From Gymnogyps californianus (Eukaryota > Chordata > Aves > Accipitriformes > Cathartidae), in contig NC_059471.1 of NCBI RefSeq assembly GCF_018139145.2, forward strand, positions 65,668,020 through 65,732,019: DNA of 64,000 nt, read 5' to 3'. Each line of letters begins with the position of its first letter. Positions within the stretch are counted from its first letter, which is position 1. Shown here one piece after another: positions 38,701-51,579 of this stretch. Under the pieces are notes generated by a model. It was not told where the DNA came from, searched no databases, and saw only the letters and a list, made by a program, of their open reading frames with translations. The position numbers and the translations under genes are program-made.

Positions 38701-41700
38701 CCACTTGAGCTGGAGATGAGAGAAATGCCACAGAGCTGCTTGAATAATTTTTTCAATTTAATTTGCTCCACTTGCCTTCAGACCATGTTTAGCATTTGTC
38801 TTAACAATCCAGGCAAAACCAGTTTTTACTTAAGGGGACAAGTAGCAATCCAACTTTGATCATAGCAGTTACCTGAGGATTATATCACAGTATAAAATAA
38901 CAAATATAACTAGAAATATTTTGGGACCATAAAAATACAAGCTGTCACGGGTATTTTGGATACTTCTCAGGGAGAAAGAGAATACTTAGTTCTGGAGACT
39001 ATTTACTTCATGGCTACAATAATACTTTTGTACTTTGAAGACATGTTATGTAACATAAATACTTTAAAGGTTATTGTGATGCCTAAATATTTCACAGTGT
39101 AGAGCATATTCATACCTAAGTTTCCTAATGGATGTGAGTTTTGCATCAGCATCTCTTAATCTACAAGGATCTCACTGGCCCACACAAGAGCAAAAGCCGA
39201 GACCCTACCCTACAGTAAAAAAAGGACCACTGTGAATGTTCGTACATCAAAAAGGGGAAAAATTCATATCAGACTGCACATTGCTAAACAAAGGACCAAT
39301 GTTTTGTTTCTTCTTTATGTACAGTTCTTACTGCTGGAAAGAAACTGCCCATGTTTGCCAGAAGAAACTGGAGGCTTTAGTGTGGAGCAGTGTAGTTCAC
39401 CCTGCTCATTTGTTTCTGTACACTTCTCTGTTCTCAGTGCTCTCTGCTTAGCTGCTGCCTTATCTCTAACTTACTCATTCTCAAGAATAAGTAGAACTGG
39501 CATATTAAATAGAGGTGGCTGAGTAAAATGCACTGCCTATGTTGTGACAAGTTTTACTAATATTTGTCAAACACAATAGCTAGTCAAATACTACTTGGAA
39601 AATACATGATTTGATGGCTACCAATGGCATATCAATGGATTAATATGTTCAAGACATTTTTATTTTTAGTGTTCATTCAACACTAATTTATTTTTTGAAA
39701 TCTTTAAAACGAATACCTGATTTTCTGTGCCTAGACTTCTAATCCTTAAACTCCTACTGAGCTGTGACAGGAACTCACACTTCTGGAATGAGGGTTCAAA
39801 CACCCACAGGCTGAAGAGACTCTGGAACCCAAACTTCCTGTTTTCTGGAGGAGCAACTAGCGACTATTGCCCCTATGTCCTGTTTAGCTATTTTTAGTTG
39901 GGGTTTTTTTTGAAGGGAAAGTGGTACTGTGCAGCCACCTTCTCATCTGATGTGGGAGAGGACATGCCTTATATTGCCATATGTAAAATGGTGACACTAA
40001 ATGCTACTGCTCTTCCTCAGCAGAGCTATGCTTAGTGCTTGATAATATTATAATGTTAATATTATGTTAAATTTAAATGTAATCAAGTTATGCTTAGATG
40101 TGAGCTGTGTTGAAAAGCTTGTTCAGCATGGATGTGCTTTTTTCTGGCCGTGTTTGGGAGCAGAACTTTACATGTCTAAGAATGCTGACCCTCTGAAGCG
40201 GCTAGACAGGATTTCTGCAAATCTTGCTAGTGTTTAGGTACCAAAGTGGAAGCAAGCCACTGAGATCCACTTGTGGGTTGAGTCTTGTCTTCTAAGTCAA
40301 TCCTTAATGCCTCATATTTTTAAAGGTATGTTGGTGGTACATTGGGACTCTGATCTGATCTGCACCACGTTGCATGATCAAACAGCTGTGTGGCAAAAAC
40401 ACGTCTCTTCTGCGGCAGGTTAGGTGATTTCTTCTCATCTCACCTTCTCCTGTACATCTCTAACGTAGTACTCTGTGTATAGACTCTAGACTTGAGTCAA
40501 ACTATTCCTTCTGAAGAGTATAAAATACAGACATTGAAATTTTAATTGAAACAAAGCAAAATATTGGTGCAACATTAGGTTGTGAGGATGGAAAACTTTC
40601 TTTACATATTAAAATAATAATCAGTAGATTTTTTCAATCATACAAGTGTGTGCATGAAACTAGTCTTCAGTCTTGAGTGCTACATGGGTTACAGCAAGCT
40701 GCAAGGACAATTGCCTCACAATTTCTGACTATCACAACTTGTAGCATTTTGGTTCTTTGAGACAAAGTGACTCTTTGCAATTGGGGTCGGTTCATAAGTG
40801 TGGGGACCAAAACCTTGGACTTCCAAGGAGCTGGAACTGTCTGATAGGGTTTGGTCTTGATTTAGTGATAGCTTGAACATCTGAAATGCTTCTCATCTGA
40901 GAAGCTCAAACCCATTCACTTTGGATGATTCCTAATAAATATATCTTGTACATTGCTGCAATCCTGGAAAAAGCAATGTAATACCGTACAGGAGGTTTGC
41001 AGACAGCATTCCCACCTTTTTTCCTGCTCAGTGTAAGCAAATATTTTCCCTTGCAATTCGTTAGGTTTTGCTTTACAGTACAAGAAAGTACATAAATTAG
41101 GCATGTTTATTCGCAGAGATTTAAGGCAAAGTGCATTATCAGAAAGGGGTTGAGAACTTCACGCTCCTCGGAGAGGTGCCCATATGAAAAGTCATCATAA
41201 GCAGTCTCTGTAGTCAATGGAAAGAAGAAAAGGGGATCCTCAGAGGGAGATTTATTCCACCAACAAACAAGGTGATTACGTTCCCAGGCTAGGCAGTCTC
41301 TTAGATGCTTACAGTGAAGTGGAGAGAGAGAAAGGCCTCATGAATTGAGATATGAAATACATCATTACACTGCATTGACTATGTAAACTTGCAGAAACTG
41401 AAATGTTAGGAAGACATTGATTGGTAAGCTTTCCCTCTCATCGAACGTGAGCTATGTCTGTCACCCGTCAGTTGCACACATCTGTGTTACATCAGCTGAT
41501 GGATGCTGGGGGCAGAAGGATCACTTCATACTTGCCTTGGTTTTTTGTGCTCTTTACTCTGTGTGTTCCTGGGCTACCCCCACATTAGCTCATCAGCCAT
41601 CCATGGCTGGGCCTGTCCTCTGACTTGCAATGGTCGTTCTTATATACGTAAATGTTTACAGCTGATTTTATGTAGATATTTAAGTTGGGGAGGACTCTTA

Positions 41701-44700
41701 GGTGACAAACTTTGAGGAAAATTCTTAAAAGTCTCAGTCTTCAGATAATCAATGGACAATTTTGTCACAAACACCACTAAGAGAAATCTATCCTTATACT
41801 ACATAATATGACAGTAAGCTGTTTTTATTGGTAGTCATAAAGATCAACTTAATAGTGTCTTTGAATTAGGTACATTTTTTACTATCATTTGATTAAACAA
41901 GGGGTAGTTGTGACATTACAAGACTGTAAATATGTAGTGAAAAGATTTACTTTTGAAAAGATTAATCTTTAGTCTTATTATGTGTACTTTGCATATTAAT
42001 ATGCTAAAAAATTCTCAGAAATACAACAGATATTTATTTTAACAAACACCATGATTTCTTTCAGTTTGTTAGTCTTGCATTTGGATCTTACCATATATTT
42101 CCAATGTTTGCCTCATGCTCAGCACTGTGAGATCTGTTGTGAACTGACATGCAGATTGAGGTGGAGTTGCTTCTCGACAGGCTTGCTTTCTGCTCTGAGC
42201 TTCAGAAGGACCAGAGTAAGGTAGCTTTGCACCCTGGCTGTTGTTATTAAGGTGGTATCCAGGACTGAACTTTGAATTGACTCCAGACATGATGTGATCT
42301 CAGTACCATGGTCAAATCTGGTGGGCTGCCCAGTCCCTTTGTCGCTTGTGGAGAATTGTTCTGTGTCAGTGTGCCCTGTCTTTAGCATGGCAAGAAGAAG
42401 ACAAAATGCCCAGCAGTTGTTACCCAGTTCCTGAGGCTCGTGACAGCTTCCCCATGAAGAGGATGTGCCTTTGCTAAGTCAGGTCAGGTGATGGGATGGA
42501 GGAGTTGTGGTACAAGCTGGCAACTGGGATGCATATGTCTTCCAACAAGGCTCCTTAGACCAAGTGTGCTAAGAGGCACCAAATTCTGGGCTTCTGCAGT
42601 GCTGCAGTCTCTTCTCAGCCCCAGGTGCCATGTGTGATGTACCTCTGACAGATAGATCAGTGAAATGCCAGTGGCAACGCAGGCTTTTGGTGCCTGAGAG
42701 AAGTGACAGTACTGCATGCAGGGTGCAAGAGTTCCCAAGGCTGCAGAGAGAGGACAGGAGGGAATGTGAAGCTGGGCCAAGGGGGTGAATAACACACATA
42801 ATGTGTGGCACTTGGCAGGTCTGCTAGAGAGGGCCAAAGGACCTCCTGAGGAGATGCGGGAGACCTGTTACACAGATGCGCTCTCTTTGTGTTCTGTGTT
42901 CCTATTTTTCTACAAATTGAGTGAGATGGCTTTTGCAAACATCTAGAAAAATTAATGGAAACTTGAAAGGAAAGGGATGACTTCACAGAATTTTCCCATA
43001 CGGGATAGTCCCATGGAAATAACACAGGTGAAACGCATAAGGGATGTGTATTAAGTCTACAAACACTCTGTCCGTACAGACTTGAATATGAAAACAGATG
43101 TCTCCTAAAGAAATCGGGTATAAGCTCAGAACAGGATGATTGTTCTCTGTTCAGCCAGATAGGGTTTATTTCAAAGGCATAATGCAGTTTTAGCAAAACA
43201 TACCTTTATTTTCCAAAATACCTGTACTGAAAAATAGACCTACTTTGTTGTTTGCAAAGGCATTCTGCAGAAAAGTGTATAAAATAGAAGGGAAAGAGGT
43301 GCTAGTGGGTTTTAAAGAGAGAAAGCAAGGGTTTGGCAAGCACTTTTGAGAATAAAGCTCTCATTGATTAGAAATTTGTGAAGGTCGCCGCCATCTAGTG
43401 ATGAGATGTTGAAGATGTTGCTTAGAACTAAACTGTACCAAAACATGAAGTGTCTTTTCCAGCTGTGTCTATATTCACTCAGCACACTACGTGCATCCTG
43501 AACCAATGTTTTTTCCTTTGTGTGTCTTGTGGCACATAAGTTAACTGGGAACAGGAGAGACTTACTGAGACTCAGTGAATTTGTTCCTGTGGACTGCTCT
43601 TGCATTACAATCCTAGAGCAGGGCATTCATGTAACTGACAGTGTTTGAATGCAGTTTTAAGTGAAAACGGCAATCCAGTAACTTAACTGCGAATAAAACT
43701 CCAACTGTCAGGGCAATGAAAGTTACTCACGAACACAGGATGGACAGTGCACATCCTCTGTTATGAACTGCCCCTCCATGAAACATGTGGGCAATGTCAT
43801 AATTTTAGTTTAAGAAATTTAAAAATGTAGCTAAATGCACCCACTTCTTGTTCCTGGCTTAGCAAATTATTTGAGCACTGTGTATCACAAGGGATGTGAA
43901 TAGTCCTCAAGTGTTTTATTCTAGGTTTAAAATTTCTACAAAACTAATCACTGTCATCTGAACACAAGGGAAGTACAGCATGCAACTGGTTTGGGAAACT
44001 TGCATCAAGATTTGCATGTTTTAGAAACTCTGAGAACCTGGTCTGCACACACAAAGTCTACACCTGGTCAGTGTCTACAAAGGTAACTATTGCATGTTTG
44101 CTATTATTTTTTAGTAGACATGCTTTCTTGGGTCCCATTTGTGTCTGTGTGATTTCTTCCGAATGCCTTTACTGTGTAAAGAGCAAAGGGCATGACAGAG
44201 AAGGAAACACAGCAGCGGTTGAAGACAGGCTTTTGACTAACAGCTATCAGCTTGGAATTCCTCTTCAAATAAGAGAGTCAAAGTATCTACTTTGTATAGT
44301 AGTTCAAAGAAACTTTGAATATTGACCAGCTCAGCCAGATGTGAAGATGGATGGAACTTTAAGGGCCAACAAACAAAACCCACAGTTGCCTGTACAATTG
44401 AAACATTATGCCCACCTGAAGCATTAAATCCAAAAAACCAGCCCAGGCTTCACTATTCCTTCCTGCTAAACCTCCACCTCAGGCATCCTCTGTAGAGAGC
44501 CACAGCTTCTCTCACACCCCGAGGTGTGCCCGAGGTGACAAGCTGGTCTCACAGGTGCTCCTGCAGCCTGGGACGCCCATGGGTGAGTGCCAAGGAGCCC
44601 GAGAGAGGCTGCGGGGCTGCGCTGCTTCAGCTGGCAGTCACTCAGAGGAGCTGCAATAAAAGGCAGCAGCACCTTTTCACCATGGCTGTCCTGAACCAAG

Positions 44701-45914
44701 TGGCTGTACTTCTGCCACATAACCCAGCCTGCTATGTGCTCGTGTCCTAGGTCCCAGTATGTGTGTTGGATCCTGGAGAAGTCACTGACTCCTTAACAAA
44801 TGCTTAACAGAGGAATAGGTGGGGATAGGGCCAGCTTTCTGCTATAAGATTTTGCTTCCCAAACTCTGCCCCAGTTCAGATAAAGGGGCCCAACTGGTAA
44901 GTGACTGTGGAGCAACTCCATTGACTGAGGTGAAGGTATTGCCTTAGCAAAATTATAGTTCACATGAAGGTTGCGATGCTTACTCCAGTGTGCATACATG
45001 CTTCTGAACCCTCTGCAAACTGCAGGCACTGGAAATGTTCTGCTGGGACAGAATTACAGTGATCAAGCCTTCTGGCCCCAAATGTGTACGTTACTGTTGC
45101 TAGGTCACTGCGTTATGAAAAAGGGGCAGCTTGCGCCTCTGAATTTTGCTTCCTTTCCAAAGCTGATTGCCACCTACCAGCCAAAATCTGATGACCTTTC
45201 TGGGGAAGAAGCATAATAAAAAATGTCATCAAGATGATACTTAATCTGATTCGTTATCTCAGCACGCATCCCTTCAACAGCAGGGGCATGAAGGAAGAGA
45301 GCATCATCATAACAATGACCTTGACCAATTGGCTAGACTTCTGATTTCCCTGAACGAAATTGTGCCAGCAGCACGCATTACAGCAATCAAACTCAATCTG
45401 TTTTGTACCACTAGTCTAAGTTTATTGTAGCTGACTTGCAATTCTAAAGGGCCTGTTACCCAATCATCTAGTTTAAATATTACACCAGGGACAAAGCTAA
45501 GTGGTACTAAGTCAATGAGAGGCTCGAGTATGATGCAGGGAATAAGTCTCGTGGAGCTGCTTTTATGGAAACAGACCTCTGTTTTTGTTTTCTGCTGGAG
45601 GTCAGCTAAGGAGATTGTCTTTTTACTAATACTGAAAAATAGTAGTCTACTGTTTGGGTGGATCAGTGACAAAAGGAACCAATCCATCCAGCAAAAGGAC
45701 TGATACTGCAGTCCTTAGAAGAATAACTGAAATCTGATAAGCTGAACAAATATCAAATTGCATCTAGGGAAATTGTTGAAGCTTGTGGGTTGATAAATCA
45801 TGCTTGTGACCCTGGATGACCAAAGTGAAAAGCCCTCAATTTCTTAATATCTATGGGAAAGCATAAGGACATTTTAACTCTCTAGCTACTGCCTAGCTGG
45901 TAACCTCTATATTC
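32701..45914. other. Long unique region, no gene seen
   Basis: About 13 kb without a recognisable transposon, exon, CpG-rich block or RNA gene. ORFs reach 179 codons (minus strand, 42657-43196), but they overlap other ORFs in different frames and have no recognisable domain. Some short stretches, such as 34820-34960 and 44890-44950, faintly resemble very old amniote repeats, but not enough to annotate. Confidence 0.45.
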
Positions 45915-46745
45915 ACAATGTCTCCTGGGTCTGGCACTACTCAATATTTTCAATACTGGTGGAAATGGTGCTGTAGTGTTTACAGGCAGTATTAAGCTGG
46001 AAAGGGTGCTCAGAATATGGAAGGACAGGGTGGGAATTCAAAATTATTTTAAGGAATTGGAAGAATGCTGTGGGGCAAAAAAAACCCCACCAACAGGATG
46101 AACCTTGGTGGCACCAAATACAGGATACCAGAGGAAGGCAGGGATAAAAAATTATAAAACCGCACATTTGGAAACAACAGGCTAGGTAAGGACAAGAAGC
46201 AGGTTAAAAAAGGACTGGAAGATAATACTGATTCTGCTGGATCACGGCATAAAGATCTAGTGGAAAGAGAAAGTGATGGGAATTATTTGTAAGCTGTGAA
46301 GTAGTGTGTTTGCTCTACTTGGCACCAGGAAGGCTTCTGCTGCAATGCTTAGTATAGTACTGGGGAGGCATCACAGCTTAAGAAGTTCAGTGAAAAACCA
46401 TGAAACTAGTAATGATAGAATAAAGCTTTATGACTAAATATTGAAGAATTTGGAATTATTTTATCTACAACAAACTGAAAGGTGATCTAGTCTTCAAATA
46501 GATGAAAAAGTTGCAAAAATAGGAGATAGTATTTTCTACACGCTGTATGGACAGGATAAGAAACTGTGAATTTAAACTGCATCAAACTTTAAGTTAGACA
46601 AACCCCAATATTTTCTTATAGTAAATATAGGCACATGCTAACATGCACGACTATTCTGACAGAAGGTAATGGACTCTAGAGTTTCGAAAACAGACCAGAC
46701 AAAAATCTATCAGGAATGCTGTGGGGATATCTGATCTTAAAGAAA
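45915..46745 (+). mobile_element. Ancient CR1-like LINE fragment, reverse transcriptase to 3' region
   Basis: Landmarks of old CR1 appear in the expected order on plus: TCTGGCACTACTCAATATTT, GGACAGGGTGGGAATTCAAA, CACCAAATACAGGATACC, CTTCTGCTGCAATGCTTAG, ATTGAAGAATTTGGAATTAT, GGTGATCTAGTC, TATGGACAGGATAAGAAACT, TTTAAACTGCATCAAA, TTAAGTTAGACAA and finally GACAAAAATCTATCAGGAATG. The copy is heavily mutated with indels and its frame is broken. It is much older than the 14.55-kb CR1 and belongs to a different, older subfamily. Confidence 0.75.
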
Positions 46746-49329
46746 AGGATGAGGGAAAATGGAAAAAAACTACCTCCTTTAAATTTCTCCCACCTGTATT
46801 TTCCATCATGAAAATGTGACCTTCTCAGGTAAAAGCATATATTTTGCCTTCCCTGTAAACTCAGCTGCTCCTTGAGAGCAGACAATTGTTCCAAGATTTT
46901 AAACTCAAGGAGAATACGAAGACTGACAATCAATTCTTTACATATATATAGCCTCCAAAATGACTCACACTTTCCAAATTTAGTAGCTTTCACTGATGAT
47001 CATGATCAGTGAAGATGAGTCATGTTAGGGCATTCCTGTCACATTCAGATGATAACATGTCTTCCAGGAACACAATGTGGCACATATGCCTGGCCCTTAC
47101 TACTCTGAGTGAAACTTTAGGCTGTAGTTCATAGCAGTCATAAACGAAACTGTTAGAAAGTGACTTTTTACACATTAAAACCAGAATTTTAAAGAGTAAT
47201 CTAGAGCTCTTCACATCTAGAGCTCTTCATCATTCACATAAATGTTTTTTCACATCATACCCCCAAAATCTGATGTTTGAGACACTGTTTATGTAATTTG
47301 CATTGTGTTTGAATTTAGGACTTAGAATTTTGTAATGCCCCTCTTCTCATCAAGCAACAACCCACCTTCTGTACCATGTTATCTTACAAAATAAAAAAAC
47401 GAATGCAAAGCAACCACGATGTTAGATTTGTTAGTGAAGTGGGCTTAGATAGAAAGAAGAAGGGTGTCCTGTTCCAGCCCTATCTCCAGCTGGAGGCTTG
47501 AGGCCTTCTCTTGAGGTGTGACACATGGGTTTGAGTCTCTCTGCCTGACAGAGCCATTGAACTGAGGCGTCCTGCTTCTTATGGCCAAACCGACAGTTTG
47601 CTACATAAAGGCAGGCAAAAATGCCTTGTATAGTTGTCTTTAAGAGCAGAGGAGACCAGGAAGCAATTTTTGGCTGTGAAGCCCAGCCTCACGCTGGGAG
47701 AAATGCACTTCTCTTCGTAGTGCGGCTAGCTGCTGGCTTGCGTCCTGCTGCTCAGCCTGCTGGCTGTTGGGATTTACGCAACCGTACACGGCCTCCTGTA
47801 CGGAGCCTGGGGGACCTCAATCATTTTTTCTTGGAGCTGTCTGCCTAAATTCACTATCACCCCCAACCTCTCGTCTTTAGAAAAAAATTTGTAAAAAATC
47901 TGCATATGCTTTAAGCGTCTGACCTAAACACGTGTGTTGTTATCTAGGGCTCTGTCCCTTTGCAGCTTTGCTTCAGAGACAAACATTTGCCAGTGGTTGG
48001 CTTTCTGCTGGTTCTGTGGCTTTTGGTGGCCTTGGATCAGGTTCAGGGGTCCCTCTGGCTTCTTTTTTGGCACTGCATGTAACTCTCTGAAGTTCCCAAG
48101 GGAGGTAAAACAGCAATCGAGTTGCTTTCTGTAGAGATGACAAGAGTAAGGGCTGTCCACTGCTTTAAGCAATGCCATTTCAGTTTTGCCATTGACAAGA
48201 AGTCTAATTATGGAAGTTAGGAGACCTAGAAGACAAACTGGGCCATTTAGCCCTCTTTCTTGTGATTAAGCCTGGTCTTAAACACCACCTTTTAGTCAGT
48301 AATCCTCTATGGTGTGGACTGAGTTTAGGTTCTCTGGAATTAAGAGGGGAGCTAATAGAGTTTTCTTAGCCTTAGCAATCTATAGATGATGCTGATCCAC
48401 CCTTAAAGAGCAAGGCACTTGCACTAAGGTATAGCTATAGTGTATTTTTGATATTTTGTGTAGCAGGTGTAGTCAAACCACGAACAGCAATGATTTTATT
48501 AGTGAAAATACACAGCTTAAAGCACACGGTATAAAGGTTAGGTTGTACCCCAGTGCTGGCATATATTTCTACAAGAATTCTCAGGCACTGCACACAAGAG
48601 GTTTAGGAGGCATTTACCACCTGGTTTACATACGATTCCTGGCTTTTTCTATTTTGTTTCCTCATTCCCTTCTGACAGAGATTGGAAGCAAAGTTCATGT
48701 TTTTGTGCACTCACTGTCACTATCGTTAAATTTTGGCACTTTTGGTTGGATTCATTTTGTGTAGTGTAGAGCCAAATGTTTGTGCCCTCATCTCTTCCTT
48801 TTCAGATGGCAAGAGCTTTTAATGTGTTTTCAGGGTGAGGCGTGCCAGAACCTACCACTTAACAGATGGGCTTTCACATACAAAGCGTTTAATCATTTAA
48901 TTAAGCAATAACACATTAAGCCATTAATGTGTGTCTTGGGTGTGCTGGGAGACACGAGGCTAAAGGCAAAGTGACTTCAGTCACCTCAGCAGTGCTTTCA
49001 TGCTTTGGTAATGTGCATCCCGGAGTGGCCAGTTGCTGTCGTAATACGGACTTTCTGTATTTGAAAGAGCTTTTAAATTTTTTAAATGCTTTTCTTTTAT
49101 GTTTTATTGACTGCATTTCTCTTCTGGAAAAATGGGTTATTGATGTTGGTCTGTTGAGACACCTGCATACTAACTCTCTGGTGACCCTGGCTCTTTCCTC
49201 AGCTATTAAAATACATCCCAACTACCTTTTTCTCAGCTTTGTGTAATTATAGATGATGAAAAAACTCCAGACTGAAAAATTTCTGATGAAAGCAGGGTTA
49301 CAGTTTGGGCCAGTTTGTATCAGGTCTGT
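46746..49329. other. Unique sequence, no gene seen
   Basis: A modest CpG cluster with higher GC lies at about 47690-47810, without a recognisable exon. A perfect short direct repeat, TCTAGAGCTCTTCA, occurs twice near 47200-47230. Nothing else is identifiable. Confidence 0.5.
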
Positions 49330-49425
49330 TAATAATATATAAAAAGCACTATTAAACATATATTAATATATGCTATTAATAAATATATATATAATATCAT
49401 TATATATTAGTAAAATAATGCTGTT
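49330..49425. repeat. AT-rich low-complexity stretch
   Basis: Nearly pure A and T with interrupted TATA repeats. It may be a decayed (TA)n microsatellite. Such stretches can form hairpins, but no function is claimed. Confidence 0.85.
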
Positions 49426-49429
49426 CACA

Positions 49430-49540
49430 CTTGCACTTTTCAAATAGCATAGCAGGTGTTTGAGTAGGTCTCATAACAACTGTATGAAGGAGGTAGTAAA
49501 GCTGTAAACTGAGGTATACAGAAATTAAGGTTGTATTTAC
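49430..49540 (+). mobile_element. MIR-like SINE relic
   Basis: TCTCATAACAACTGTATGAAGGAGGTAGTA...AAACTGAGGTATACAGAAATTAAGG parallels the MIR order 'CTCACAACAACCCTGTGAGGTAGGTA...AAACTGAGGCACAGAGAGGTTAAG'. The cornerstone A-rich part between them is partly deleted. MIR-type SINEs predate the amniote split, so remnants in a bird are plausible. Boundaries are approximate. Confidence 0.5.
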
Positions 49541-49904
49541 ACTGGTAAACACATCTTAGGGAGTGATTCTGTTGTCAGTATCTTGAATGTATATATTGCT
49601 TTTCCAAAGCAGCAGAGAAAAATGCACGTAGGAAAATAAGGAATAAAATGGCTGAGATGACTTTTAAGCAATGCAATGACTCATGTCCAGCTAAAACCAG
49701 AAGCTTTAACTGTGCTGTTCCCTAAGAAAAATGTACTGTACCCTTGATGCAGTTTAAATCTATTACTGCTTTTCCTGTCCCCAAGGATATATTCTCTTTC
49801 TCTTTGCAGTAACTGATTACATTTTTGAAGGCAGTTCATGAACTCTCTTTTCTGTTTTCTCTTTTCTAGAAGATTTCCTTTAGTTGTTACCCCAGGTTAT
49901 GTTT

Positions 49905-50035
49905 TCTATACTTCACTCATTACCTCTCTGGAGTCTCTCCGTTTGGCTCACATCTTTCTTGAAGTGCTGTGGCCAAAACTAGACATCACACTCCTGCCAC
50001 TGCCTTACCAACGCTGAGTAGAGCTGAAGTCCCCA
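49905..50035 (-). mobile_element. Old CR1 LINE fragment
   Basis: Plus-strand landmarks are CTCTGGAGTCTCTCCGTTTG, CACATCTTTCTTGAAGTGCT, GGCCAAAACTAGACATCACA and CAACGCTGAGTAGAGCTGAAG. These match the antisense of CR1 ORF2 in the same region as the 20.2-kb fragment. The copy is diverged, and no 3' end or open frame remains. Confidence 0.75.
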
Positions 50036-51579
50036 TAAGGCAAGACGGAGTGGCTTACGAAGTACTTCAATCTGTATCGGCCGCCAGCAGTGTCAATAGG
50101 CCACTCCAGCAGTCAAGACTCACTGAGATGCAAGAGAGTCCTTGTCATGTTCCCTCCTTCCTCCCACTCTTAGCAATGCACCTACCGCTATAGAGGAAAG
50201 TATGCCGTACTCCTTGATTTCTAACTATGGCTTATTCACAACACACTGGTAAGTTGGAGTCAAGGCTGGAGTGATTATTTAAGGATGACTCATTGTTGCC
50301 GCCTTTGAAAAGTGGAAACACATCAACTCTGCCACTCCCGAGTTTCCAACTGTACTTCCCTCTCTTTGTAGTGTCTATGATTCCTGAAAAGCAATACACA
50401 TTTGGTACATTGATATATGTAGGAAACATAAACAAAATAATTCTCTGGGGATACCTATTTTAAAGAACCCCCTCTCCTATAGTTCGGAGAAGCAAGGGGC
50501 CCAATCTTTTTTTTCCAGCCTAGAAGATCTTTACATGATTCAGGCAAAGAATTTGTCCTTGAGCTTAACCAAGTTATCGTCCATTCCTCAGGTCATTTCT
50601 CAAGCAGAATTCAAATTCTGATTATATAGTACTTGTACTTTTTCTTCTCTGAATTCACATGTGGTGGTTCTAGTTTTGAGTGGAGATGCTGAATCTACCA
50701 GGAAGGGTAACCTCAAAATGCCACCGATTTTCAGCTATTTTATGGACTCTTCATCAGGTTCAATTAAAGCATCCAGGTGGGTAGAGATGTAATTGAATAT
50801 TTATGATGTTCAAAGCTAACAAATGTCTGGATGTGACTGATTATTAAGTAACTACAGCTCTTCCAAAAGTTCCTCTAAGGACTCTAAGGTAGAAAGGCTC
50901 GTAACTGCTGCTGCATGGGGATTTTGACAGCACTTCTAACAGGAGGCAAAACTAGAACCCAAAAGTTGTGTGCCAAAAATTTCCATTTCCCTCAACATGA
51001 CCATGGAAGATCAATTGGCCCACATTATGAATCAGGACAAGAAAGGTTTCACTGGACCTAGTTCATGTTTGAAAGGTGTATGCACAGATGTTCTTAGCGA
51101 CCTCCAATGGCTATCAATTTGGGGGGCAAAGTTTTTACAGTTTCAAAGCAGTCGGTGTATGGGCTTACTGATATCAGAGACAAAACAGATGTAATCTAGA
51201 GCCCAGCACAGGAATCCTATGAATTTCATTGGTTTGGACAGGTAAAACTCAGCAATTTTGGCTGGGGTTTCCTTTGCAGCATCAGAATCAGCCAGACACG
51301 ACATTTAAACTGTAAAAAAGTAGGTTGAAAGGTCGGACTGGAAAGCTGACTAGTAGCTGTTCCTTCAGGTCTCCTCCAAATTGCTTAGTCTTTTGCTTCT
51401 TTTTGGAAGCTGGATAAAACTTCCATAAAAATCTTAAACTCCTAAAAGCTTGCTATGTTTGAAATATGCTTAAACATCTAGTCTGTGTGCGATTTATATT
51501 TCCGGTAAAATCCTGAGTAGTTTTTGAGCTCTGTTCTTTCTACATTGAATGATTTTCTCTTATCTTGACCTTCACCCTG
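50036..51579. other. Unique sequence, no gene seen
   Basis: No repeat, exon or RNA gene is recognised upstream of the second CpG-rich block. Confidence 0.5.

Noticed and set aside
39030..39130. Possible antisense MIR-like sequence
   Set aside because: Only short scattered matches (GGTTATTGTGATGCCTAAAT, CACAGTGTAGAGCAT); below what I would accept without a profile search.
42657..43196. 179-codon minus-strand ORF
   Set aside because: It overlaps two other minus-strand ORFs in different frames, has no recognisable motif and no promoter or splice context; likely chance.
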